Of a stretch of DNA of 64,000 bases, positions 17,159 to 32,600 are shown one piece after another. Source of the stretch: Labilithrix sp. (GTDB lineage: Bacteria; Myxococcota_A; Polyangia; Polyangiales; Polyangiaceae); the NCBI GenBank assembly GCA_019637175.1, contig JAHBWD010000046.1, positions 1 to 64,000 of the forward strand, read 5' to 3'. The notes below the pieces were generated by a model, which was given only the letters and a program-made list of their open reading frames with translations, was not told the origin of the DNA and ran no database searches. How positions within the stretch are numbered: position 1 is the stretch's first letter; each line of letters opens with the position of its first letter. Both the position numbers and the translations under genes were made by a program.

Positions 17159-17923
17159 GTGCGGGGTTGGCTCTCGGCTCTCATGGCGTGCGCGCTCGTC
17201 GTCGCGTGCGCGCCTTCGTGCTCGCCGTTCGGCGAGGCCGCGGCCGCCGACGCAGGGACCGACGGCGCGGCCGACGGCCAGGCTGACGGCGGGATCCCCG
17301 ACGGTGCGCAGGCCGACAGCGGCGTCGTCAATCTCTGCGGCGACGTATGCGCCACGGGCACGGAGTGCGTCTTCTTCGACTTCACCGGAACGACCTGCCC
17401 GCCCGCGTTCAACCGGGGCGGCGATCAAGGCACCGCGCGTTGTGACGGCGCGCTCGTCATCGACGCCGATGGCACGCTCGACGCGAACGTAGAGCTGACC
17501 GTGCGGGCGCCGCAGGGACCCTTCTCGATCCATGCCGCGACGACGGCGACGATCAGCGAGTGGGTCGGCTCTGGAGGCAGAGCGCGTCGCCTCGTCGACA
17601 TCGCGTACGACGGCACGGTGCTCGCGGTGCTCCGAGCCTCCTCGGCGTCGGGGCCGCTCGCGTACGAGCTCTGCGGCCCCAACGTCGACTGCACGCCCGT
17701 GAAGGCGCCCTCTCTCGGCGTGCCGCACCGGCTGACGTTCGACGTGAACCCGACCGGTGTCACGCTCTCGATCGATTGCGTGGTCACCGCGACCCGCATG
17801 GCGCCGATCCCGCTCGCTCCGCGCAGGGACGTGCGGCTGATCTTCGGCGACACCGACGGAGAGCCGATGCGGGGCCGCTTCGACGACCTCATCGTCTCGT
17901 TCCCTTCACCGATCGGTCCGTAA
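17159..17923 (+). CDS. Lipoprotein with Asp/Ala/Gly linker and lectin-like beta domain
   Basis: 254 aa from the GTG at 17159. That start gives an Arg-containing n-region, a hydrophobic core and LVVAC with Cys17; a GTG at 17144 is also possible, while the ATG at 17183 would leave too short a signal. Residues 25-55 are an Ala/Asp/Gly spacer (ADAGTDGAADGQ). The remaining ~190 residues are beta-rich with six conserved-looking Cys and alternating patterns (PFSIHAATTATI, RRLVDIAYDGTVLAVL, HRLTFDVNPTGVTLSI, GRFDDLIVSF), suggesting a concanavalin-like jelly roll. That fold is inference. The stop codon lies inside a palindrome shared with the gltB upstream region. Confidence 0.65.
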   Translation: MRGWLSALMACALVVACAPSCSPFGEAAAADAGTDGAADGQADGGIPDGAQADSGVVNLCGDVCATGTECVFFDFTGTTCPPAFNRGGDQGTARCDGALVIDADGTLDANVELTVRAPQGPFSIHAATTATISEWVGSGGRARRLVDIAYDGTVLAVLRASSASGPLAYELCGPNVDCTPVKAPSLGVPHRLTFDVNPTGVTLSIDCVVTATRMAPIPLAPRRDVRLIFGDTDGEPMRGRFDDLIVSFPSPIGP

Positions 17924-17940
17924 CTCACCAATGAGTTACG
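17919..17940. promoter_or_regulatory. Perfect 9-bp inverted repeat upstream of gltB
   Basis: Arm CGTAACTCA (17919-17927), 4-base spacer, complementary arm TGAGTTACG (17932-17940). It covers the stop codon of the preceding lipoprotein gene and ends 49 bases before the gltB ATG. It is AT-richer than its surroundings and is not followed by a T-run, so it looks more like a dimeric regulator's operator than an intrinsic terminator. The regulator is unknown. Confidence 0.5.
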
Positions 17941-17989
17941 GATGCGGTGGCGCACCGCGTCATGCACGTGTTATACAAGGGAGTATCCG

Positions 17990-22513
<4,524 letters not shown>

Positions 22514-22515
22514 CC

Positions 22516-23952
<1,437 letters not shown>

Positions 23953-23973
23953 GCGTCGCTTGATAAGATCCGG

Positions 23974-23996
23974 GGATCCGCGTGAGCGCGGGGTCC
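23974..23996 (+). promoter_or_regulatory. Hairpin in the leader of the Hsp70-like gene
   Basis: GGATCCGCG pairs with CGCGGGGTCC around a TGAG loop (nine pairs including one G-T, one bulged G). It ends directly before the AGGA that serves as ribosome binding site for the ATG at 24004. Without a T-run it is unlikely to be an efficient terminator for gltBD; it might modulate translation of the chaperone gene. It is not a CIRCE element. Confidence 0.35.
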
Positions 23997-24003
23997 AGGA
24001 CGC

Positions 24004-26109
24004 ATGAGCCACGCAATCGGTATCGACCTCGGTACGACGAACACGGTCGTCGCCGCCGTCGTGGACGGCGTCGCCGTCACCCTCGAAGACGAGCATCAGC
24101 GGCGCCTCCTGCCCTCGGTCGTCTCCTTCCATCCGTCGGGCACCGTCCTCGTCGGCGAGGCCGCACGCGAGCGGCGTCTCATCGATCCCGAGAACACGAT
24201 CTTCTCGATCAAGCCGCTCATCGGGCGGACATTCGACTCCGACGAGGTCAAGGCCGCGCGCGCGCGCTTCCCCTTCCTCCTCACCGAAGGCTCCAAGAAC
24301 AGCACGATGGTGCTGGCGCGCGACGTCGCTTACGCGCTGCCGGAGATCAGCGCGTTCGTGCTCCGTCGCGCGAAGGCCATCGCGGAGCAGGCGCTCGGCG
24401 GCACCGTCGATCGCGCGGTCATCACGGTGCCCGCCAACTTCAACGATCTGCAGCGCGCCTCGACCAAGATCGCGGGCAAGCTCGCCGGCCTCGACGTGCT
24501 CCGCATCCTCAACGAGCCGACGGCCGCGGCGCTCGCCTATGGCCAGTCGATCGCGAAGGCGGAGAAGATCGCCGTCTACGATCTCGGCGGCGGAACGTTC
24601 GACATCACGCTCCTCGATCTCAGCGGGAACGTCTTCGAGGTGCTCGCCACCGCCGGCGACACCGCGCTCGGCGGCGACGACATCGACCGTCTGCTCGCGG
24701 AGCACTTGGCCCGCGAGGTCATGAAGAAGTTCAACTTCGACCCGACGTCGAATCCGGTCGCCTTCGCGCGCCTGCGGTTCATCGCCGAAGAGGTGAAGAA
24801 GGAGCTCAGCAGCCGCACCAGCGTCGATCGCGAGATCTCGGGCATCGGTTACACCGAGGGCGGCGTGCCGATCCAGATGACGATGACGATCACGCGCGAC
24901 GCGCTCGACAAGATCGCGCTGCCGCTCATCGAGCGAACGATCACGGTCTCTCGTCAGTCCGTCGAGATCATCGGCCTCGATCCGAAGGACTTCGATCGCG
25001 TCATCCTCGTCGGCGGATCGACGCGCATGCCGCTCGCGGCCACGCACGTCGGGAAGTTCTTCGGGCAGACGCCCCACCTCAAGGTGAACCCTGACGAGGT
25101 CGTGGCGCTCGGCGCCGCCATCCAGGCGCACGCGCTGAACCGCTCGAAGGCCGGCAGCAAGCGCAAGTCGGCGCACGATCAGCTCGCGAAGGCGCAGGGC
25201 GGCGGCGCGTCGGGCGACAACGTTCCGTCGTCGCCGCCGACCGCGAACCCGAACCCGGCGAACGTCGACGTCCCGCGCGCGCCGGGCGTTCCCGCGGGGA
25301 TGACGCCGGAGGCGCCGAGCCCGGGGTTCTTCCAGTTCGAGAAGGCGCAGGCGGTGATCACCTTCTCGCCTCCGCCCGCGCCTCCGCACGGCGCCGGCGC
25401 GAAGCCGCCGCCGCTCCCGCAACGCGCAGGCCAGAGCGGTGCGCCCTCGCGCACGAGCCGGCCGATCGAGGGTACGCCGGCGCGCGAGCACAGCGTCGCG
25501 CTCCCCGGGCCCAAGCCGGCTCGCCGATCCGCGGCGCCGCAGGAGGCCGTCCCCGATCTCGAGCTCGGCGCTGCGCTGGACGGGCGCTCGGGAGCGAACC
25601 TCGGCGCGATCGTCGCGTCGACCTTCGAGCAGCCTGCGCCGACGGCGCAAGCCTTCGCGCGCGGCAGCGCGATCGAGACGGCCGAGAACGCGCCGCTCCT
25701 CATCGACGTCACGCCGCTCAGCCTCCGCGTCGAGACGGTCGGCGGCTACTGCGACGTGCTGATCTCGGCGAACTCGCCGGTGCCGTGCGAGAAGGCGCGG
25801 ACGTTCCTCACGGCGTCCGACAACCAGACGGTGGTCTTCATCCGCGTCGCGCAAGGCGAGTCGTCGCGCTTCGCGGAGAACACCTACCTCGGCGAGCTCG
25901 AGCTCTCGGGCCTCAAGCCCGCGGAGCGCGGGAGCGTGAAGATCCTCGTCACGTTCGAGCTCGACGCCGACGGCATCTTGAACGTTCGCGCGATGGACAA
26001 GGAGACGAACCGCGAAACGAACGCCACGATGCGTCTCCTCGGCACCTCCACCGACGCGGCCGCGTTGAGCGAGATGGCGGCGCGTCAGGCGCGCCACGTC
26101 GTCGCCTGA
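24004..26109 (+). CDS. Atypical Hsp70 (DnaK-like) with long Pro-rich interdomain insertion
   Basis: 701 aa. The ATPase domain (1-378) has all Hsp70 signatures: IGIDLGTTNTVV, VYDLGGGTFDITLLDLSG and VILVGGSTRMPL. In ordinary DnaK the DVTPLSL linker follows about ten residues later. Here it starts at Asp568, after ~185 residues of Pro/Ala/Gly/Ser-rich low-complexity sequence (e.g. PPPAPPHGAGAKPPPLPQ). A substrate-binding beta domain follows (PLSLRVETVGGYCDVLI to about 680), but the protein ends at 701, so the helical lid is missing. The J-domain gene 10 bases downstream probably encodes its co-chaperone. It cannot be the housekeeping DnaK by structure; its client is unknown. Confidence 0.9.
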   Translation: MSHAIGIDLGTTNTVVAAVVDGVAVTLEDEHQRRLLPSVVSFHPSGTVLVGEAARERRLIDPENTIFSIKPLIGRTFDSDEVKAARARFPFLLTEGSKNSTMVLARDVAYALPEISAFVLRRAKAIAEQALGGTVDRAVITVPANFNDLQRASTKIAGKLAGLDVLRILNEPTAAALAYGQSIAKAEKIAVYDLGGGTFDITLLDLSGNVFEVLATAGDTALGGDDIDRLLAEHLAREVMKKFNFDPTSNPVAFARLRFIAEEVKKELSSRTSVDREISGIGYTEGGVPIQMTMTITRDALDKIALPLIERTITVSRQSVEIIGLDPKDFDRVILVGGSTRMPLAATHVGKFFGQTPHLKVNPDEVVALGAAIQAHALNRSKAGSKRKSAHDQLAKAQGGGASGDNVPSSPPTANPNPANVDVPRAPGVPAGMTPEAPSPGFFQFEKAQAVITFSPPPAPPHGAGAKPPPLPQRAGQSGAPSRTSRPIEGTPAREHSVALPGPKPARRSAAPQEAVPDLELGAALDGRSGANLGAIVASTFEQPAPTAQAFARGSAIETAENAPLLIDVTPLSLRVETVGGYCDVLISANSPVPCEKARTFLTASDNQTVVFIRVAQGESSRFAENTYLGELELSGLKPAERGSVKILVTFELDADGILNVRAMDKETNRETNATMRLLGTSTDAAALSEMAARQARHVVA

Positions 26110-26119
26110 GAGAGAGACC

Positions 26120-26644
26120 ATGGCGGCACCGAGCACGTTCCTCGTCTGGGCCGAGTCGCTCGAGACCATGGACTACTACGACATCCTCCGCGTGCCCATG
26201 GCGGCGTCGCCCGAGGAGATTCAGAAGGCGTTCCACCAGCTCTCGCTCCGGTGCCACCCCGATCGCTTCGTCGACGAGCCCGAGGAGGTCGGTCGGGCCG
26301 CGAGCGCGGTCTTCAAGCGCCTCGTCGAGGCCTACAACGTGCTGCGCCGCCCCGCGCTGCGCGTGCGCTACGACAACGAGCTGAAGAAGGGGCAGGTGAA
26401 GCTCGACGAGCACGCCGTCGCGCAGAAGAAGACGTTCGAGCAGCGCACGCTGTTCATGATCGCGAAGGATCCGAAGGCGAAGCAGTACGCGGCGAAGGCC
26501 GATCAGTTCCTTTCGAGCGGCGCCCTCGAGCAAGCGCGCATCCAGCTCATCAGCGCGTGCCAGCACGATCCCGGCAACGAAGAGCTGAAGGATCGTCTCG
26601 CCATCCTCTACGAAGCCCTCGCCCTCGAGCCCGGCGACTTCTGA
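26120..26644 (+). CDS. J-domain co-chaperone with helical C-terminus
   Basis: 174 aa. The J domain occupies about 18-87 (DYYDILRVPMAASPEEIQ, HPD at 46-48 in RCHPDRF, ending RVRYDNEL), so it should stimulate Hsp70 ATPase activity. There is no G/F region, zinc finger or DnaJ C-terminal domain. The remainder (about 105-174) looks like two TPR-type helical pairs (AKQYAAKADQFLSSGALEQA; QHDPGNEELKDRLAILYEAL). A GAGAGA ribosome site precedes the ATG. It is the second gene after the atypical Hsp70, and its stop lies one base from the stop of the convergent giant TPR gene. Confidence 0.92.
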   Translation: MAAPSTFLVWAESLETMDYYDILRVPMAASPEEIQKAFHQLSLRCHPDRFVDEPEEVGRAASAVFKRLVEAYNVLRRPALRVRYDNELKKGQVKLDEHAVAQKKTFEQRTLFMIAKDPKAKQYAAKADQFLSSGALEQARIQLISACQHDPGNEELKDRLAILYEALALEPGDF

Positions 26645-26645
26645 T

Positions 26646-29600
26646 CTAACCCTCTGCTTGAAGGGCGTCGAGCAAGGCGCGGGCGCTCTGGAGCGACGGG
26701 TCGTCGTCGATCGCGCGCTTGAGGAGCATCATCGCGCGCTTCACGTCGCCTTGCTGGCGCGCGATCTCGCCGAGGTGCTGATAGGCGAGCGCCTTCGGGA
26801 GCGGGGCCGCGACCTTGAGCATCGTGATCGCGCGGAGCGCGCGCTGCGCGACGTCCCAGCTCTGGAGCTCCATCGCGAGGTAGGCGAGCTCGGACGCGAC
26901 GACGCCGTTCTGCGCGTCCATGTCGAGCGCCGTCGTGAGGTGTTGCAGCTCGGTGGTGCGATCGCCGAGGATCTCCGCGACGCGCGCGAGCCGATGATAG
27001 AGGGCCGAGAGCTCGCGGGCGCGCCGGCCCTTGAAGGTGCCGATGGTCCGCTGGAGGAGCTCCTGCGCTTCGTCGAAGCGGCCCGCGCCCACGTAGGCGT
27101 CCGAGAGCAGCGCCGCGCAGTCGAGATCGGTTGGCCTGAGCGCATGCGCCTCTTCGAGCGGCACGACCGCCGGCGCGACCCCCATCTCCGCGGTCTGCGT
27201 CGGATCCTGCGCGAGCTCGAGATAGAGCTGGCCGGCGCGCATCAAGCCTTCGAAGCGAGGCGCGACGTCGCCCGCGGCGCGCGCGCTCTCGAGCACGAGC
27301 TCGGCGAGCTCCTTCACGGCGCCGAGCTGCTCGTAGAGCCAGGCGAGCCGGTCGCGCAGCGCGGCGTCTTCGGGCGCGGCCATGCGCGCGCGCTCGAGGC
27401 CGCCGCGCGCGTCGGCGAGGCGGCCGGCCTTCTCGCACGTCTCGGCGAGCTTGAGCGCCGCCGAGACGATGCCGTCGGCGTCTTCGAGCCCGACGAGCCG
27501 GCGGTATGTCGCGCTCGCCGCGTCCCATCGCTCTTCGAGCTCGTCGACGTACGCGACCGCGCGCAGCGTCGCCTTGTCTTTGCTGTCGGTCTTGAGTAGC
27601 TCGGTCAGAACGTTGCGCGCGTCTTCGACGTCGCCCATCTCGAGGCGGATCTGCGCGACGCGAAGTCGATGCTGCCGCCACGTCGCCACGTCGCCGCGCC
27701 CGGCGGAGGCGAGCGCCATCTTCGCGAGGTGGTCGGCGAGCAGGCCGCGCAGATCGACGATGCCGTTGGCGATGGCCTCCTCGAAGTCGGCGAGCGCTCC
27801 TTCCATGTCGCCGAGGCGGCTGCGGAGCAGCGCGCGACGCCCGACCAGAACGACGCGACCCGGCAGATCCTGCTCGCCGTCGAGCGGTCGCTCGATGGCG
27901 CTCGTGAGCTCGTCGGCGGCCTGCTTCAGCTCTCCCGACGCGGTGAGCATCTCGACGAGCTCCGCGAGCAGCTCGGCGTTCGACGGATCGGCCTCGCGCG
28001 CCTCGCGGAGGAGCGCGGCGCCCTTCTCGGGATCGGAGAGCTCGTCGCGATGGAGCTTCGCCGCCTCGCGCAGGCGCGCGCTGCGCGACGCGGCGTCGGT
28101 GCGGCTTCGCGCGTCGTTGACGAAGAGCTCGGCGAGCTTGTCGTACTCGAGCTGCTCGCGATACGACGACTCGAGACGCTCGCGCAGCTCGCGGCTCTGG
28201 GGCGCTGCGCGGAACCCGATCTCGAGCGCGCGCAGCGCCGCCTCGCCGTCGTTCGCCTCGCGTCGCACCTCGGCGAGCGCGAGCGCGAGGCGCTCGGCGT
28301 CTTGACCGTGCTCGAGGGCGAGCCTTCGCTCCATCACGTCGGCGCGCTGCTCCGTCTCGCCGTCTTGATCGTGGAGCGTCTCGAGCGCGAGCAGGATCTC
28401 CTTCGCCTGGGGATCCCAGTCGAGCGCGGCGTAGTAGATCTCGCGCGCCTGCGCGCGATCGTTGCCTTCGACGAGCTGCGCGAGCCTGCGCGAGAGCGAG
28501 CTCACCGCGTCGGCGTCCTGGCGATCCTTGGCGGCGTCGAGCTGCTTGCGGAGGAGCTCGACGAGATCTTCTTCGCGCCCGCTTCGCTCGAGGATCTTGC
28601 CGAGGAGGATCGCGGCGTCGACCTGCGCGGGGTCCTCGTCGACGATCTCGCGCAGCTCTACGGTGGCGTCCTCGTCGGAGAGGCGCAGCTTCTCCATGCT
28701 GACCTTCACGCGCTCGAGGCGGAGCCGCGAGCGCTCGCTCACCGCGTCGACGTAGCCCGAGATCTCCTGGATCAGCGCGACGAGCTTGTCGTAGTCGTTC
28801 GTGCGCCGGTAGACGTCGAGCAAGAGCTCCCACGCGTCGCGATCCTGGGGCTCGCGCTCGTGGAGCTCCTCGTAGATCGTCGCCGCGAGCCGCAGATCGC
28901 CGAGGGGGCCCGACGCCAAACCGGCGACTTCATGGAGGAAACGGCGCGACTCGTCCGGCTCGGCGAGCTCGGCCGCCTCGCGCTTGAGGAGGACGGCCTC
29001 GCGCACGCGCCCCGTCTCTTCGCTGATCCACGCGAGCTTCGCGAGCGCCCAGACGCGGCCCTCGCGGTCTTCCTGCGAGCCTTCGCCTTCGAGGTAGCGT
29101 CGCAAGAGCGACTCGGCGAGATCGCGATCTTCGATCGTGTCCGCGATCTCCACCGCCTCGCGCATCGGCTGGGTGGTCGACCCGGGGAGCATCCATCGCT
29201 TCACGAGCGCGTCGACGAGCGTGCGCTCGCGGCCGGGCGCGCGCGCGAGGCGCTCGTAGATCGCGATCACGCGCTCGTGCTCGGGGTGCCGCTCGGCGGC
29301 GGCGCGCAAGAGGAGCTCGGCGCGCTCGACGTCTTGCTCGCCCTCCCACGCTTGCTCGAAGGCGTCGCAGCCGGCGTCGACGTCGCCCGAGCGGAAGCGA
29401 AGCTGCGCGAGGCGATAGAGCGCGTCGCTGGACGCCCCGCCTTCTTCGGCGTCGATCGCGACGCGCATGCCGAGCACGCGCGCCTGCCCGGCGTCGTCGC
29501 CGAGGCGCTCGTAGACGCGATCGAGCGCCGAGAGCAGATCGCGATCGCGCTCGCGCACGGAGACGGCCTGCTCGTAGAGCTTCGCCGCCTCGCGATCGTC

Positions 29601-32600
29601 CTTGCGATCCATCTCGGCCATGCGCGCCATGCGCACGAAGAGCGCGCCGGCGAGCTCGGGGTCGAGCGCCCTTCGCCCCGACGTCTTTCCTTCCTGCGCG
29701 GCCTCCGCCAGCGCGCGCACGCGCTCTTCGTAGACGTGGAGCTTGTCTTGTGCGGTCGCGAGGCGCTGCGCCGCCTCGTGCGTCTCGTCGGAGCCCGGAT
29801 CGAGATCGAGCGCACGGAGGCGCATCTCGAGCGCCTCGTCGGTGCGGCCGAGGTGATCTTCGTAGAGGCGCCCGAGCTCGGCGTAGATCGCGGCCGCGTC
29901 CGTGGGCGCGCCCGCACGCGAGACGCGCGACTCGAGCGCGCGCGCGAGGCCCGCGTGGTCGTCGCTCTTGCGCAGCGCGCCTTCGAGCCTCCGCGCTTCG
30001 AGGACGCTCTCCGTCGAGAGCTCGAACGCCGACTCGAGGATCTCCTTCGCGCGATCGGGCTCGCCTTGTCGCGCCGCGATCTGGCTCAGCTCGAACATCA
30101 CCTCGGAGCGTGAGATGGGCGCGTCTTCCGGCAGCTCGTCTTGCCGGCGCAGCACCGTCAAGAGCGCGCGGTACGAGCGCTCGGCGCGATCGAGCTGCCC
30201 GTCGTCGCGCGCGAGCTCGGCGAGCGTGCGCAAGATCTCGGGGTTCGCCGGATCGATGCGCGTCGCCGCGTCGAGCTCGACGAGCGCGCGCGCGCGATCG
30301 CCGACGGCGAGGTCGAGGCGCGCGAGGTGGTAGTGCACCGGCGCGCGCTCCTTCGGGCGACGGCCGCCGAAAGCCTCCACCAGCGTGCGGAGGTTGGTGC
30401 GCGCCTCTTCGAAGCGACCCGCCGCGCCGAGCGCGTCGGCGAGCGCGAGCTTCACCGCGTTGTCGTCGGGCGAGAGATCGGAGGCCTGCTCGAGGAGCGG
30501 GATGGCGCGATCGGGCGAGCCGGTCTTGCTCCGGTGCAGCTCCGCCGCTTCGCGCAGGCGGCCGAGGCGCGTCGCTTTGTCGGGCGCGTGCGTCGCGCCG
30601 TCGGTGAGCAGCTCGGCGAGCGAGCCCCACGACTGCGCGGCGCGATACATCTCGGCGAGGCGCATGCGAACGTGATCGGCCTCGGGATCGCGACCGACCT
30701 CGCTCTCGAGCCGCGCCTGGGCGTCGCCGCGCCGTCCGGCGGCGACGAGCGCGTCGGCGAGGCGAAGCGTGACGTCGGCGCGCTCGGCGCCTTCGGCCAT
30801 CTCGCGCAGGCGATCGAGGAAGCCCGCCGCGCCTTCGTGATCGCGCGCGACCGTGGAGAGGCGCGCGAGCGCGTCGAGCGCGGGCTTGCGCGGCTCGAGA
30901 TCGACGACGCGACGCAAGTGCCCGATCGCGCTGGGAACGTCGCCGAGCTTCGACTCCGCCACCTGGGCCGCGCGGCCGTGGAGATCGGCCGCGAGCGTCG
31001 CCTCGCCGGCCTCCTCCGCGAGCTTCGCCTGGCTCGCGTACAGGCTCTCGAGCTCCGCGTGCTTTCCGTCGCGCGCGAAGAGATGCGAGAGCAGCTCGAC
31101 CGTCGCCTCGTGACGCGGCGACTCCGCGAGGCTCTCGTGGAGCACGCCGATCGCGCGCGGGGCGTCGCCGAGCGCATCTTCGAGCCGCGCGACCTCGAGG
31201 CGAAGCGCGAGGCGCTCCGCTTCGGTCTGGGCCGTCCCGACGAGGCGTCGCTTGAGCCCGAGCAGCTCGGTGCTGCGTTCGCTCGACTCGTAGATCGCGA
31301 CGAGCCGCGCGACCGCGTCGGCGTCGTGGGGATCCTCGTCGATGAGCCCGAGATAGATGCCGGTGGCGCGGTCGGAGGCGCCGAGGCGCTGCGCGGCGAT
31401 GTCGCCCGCCTCGTGTCGGAGGCCGCGCGATTTGTCGCGCGACCACGGCAGCGACGCTGTCTCGACGAGGAGCGCGACGACCTTGTCGTGATCGCCGTCG
31501 TCGGAGTGGATCCTCACGAGCTCGCGCGTCGCGCGATCGACGTACGTGCTCGGCTCCGCGGGAGCGCCCGACGAGACGAGATCGAGATCGGGCATGGTGT
31601 CCGGCGGCGCCGTCCATCGCTCGATCCCGAGACGGAGCAGCCGGTCGAGGATCGACTTCGAGAGCGCGCGATCGCCGACGCTCGTGAGCGCGGCGTCGGC
31701 CGCTTCGGTCAACAGATCGAGGTCGCCGCCCGTCGCTTGCGAGAGGCGGAGCAGGCTGTCGACCAGCGGCCGGCCCTTCGCCCGTCGCTGGAGCTTCGCG
31801 AGCTCGTTCAGGATCGTCGCGTTGGTGCCGTCGTGCGCGAGCGCGCGCGCGTACGACGCCTCCGCCGCGTCGGGATCGCCGCGCTTGTCGCGATGCCACG
31901 CCGCGATCGCGGCTTCGATGTCGCGCGCGAGCTTCGGGGCGAGATCTACAGCGTCGTGACGCGCCTCGCGATCTCCGGCGGGGGCGACGAGGGAAGCGAG
32001 CGCGAACGTCACCGCGTCCCATCCGCTCGCCGCGCCGGCGGCTTCTTCCACCGCGCTCGTGAGGGTCGGCTCGAGGGTGTCGCGCGCGCGCGTCGACTCG
32101 ACGATGACCCGCGCCGCCGCGTCCCATCGCATCGTACGTCCGGCCACGCGGATGACCGCGCACGCCGCCTCGAGATCGGTCGGGTCTTCGTGCGCGACGT
32201 GCACGTACGCGTCGAGCGCCGGACGCGGCTCGTCGAGCCGCGTCTCGAGCACGTCGCCCATGCGGAAGCGCAGCCCGCGCGCCCATCCCGAGGGCGAGGA
32301 AGGATCGTCGCCCTCGATGCACTCGCGCAGCGCGTCGGCGAGCGAGCGGAAGCTCCGCGTCGCTTCGGCGAGGCGGAAGAGCTCCGACACGGTCTGCTCC
32401 GCGCCCGGCTCGAGGAGGAGCGCGCGGCGCACGAGGGCGAACGCCGCGTCGGCGTCTTGCGCTCGCGTCTCCGAGAGGCTCGCGGCCTCCATGAGGATCG
32501 CGATCTGGCTCTCGGTCTCCCTCGCCGCGTTGAGGCGATGCTCGGTGAGATCGAGCACGAGCCGCCAGTCGTCGGCCGCGTTGTACGCCGCGAGGAGCAC

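Noticed and set aside
17971..17976. TTATAC as a -10 element for gltB
   Set aside because: It abuts the ribosome binding site at 17977, so transcripts would start inside or after it.
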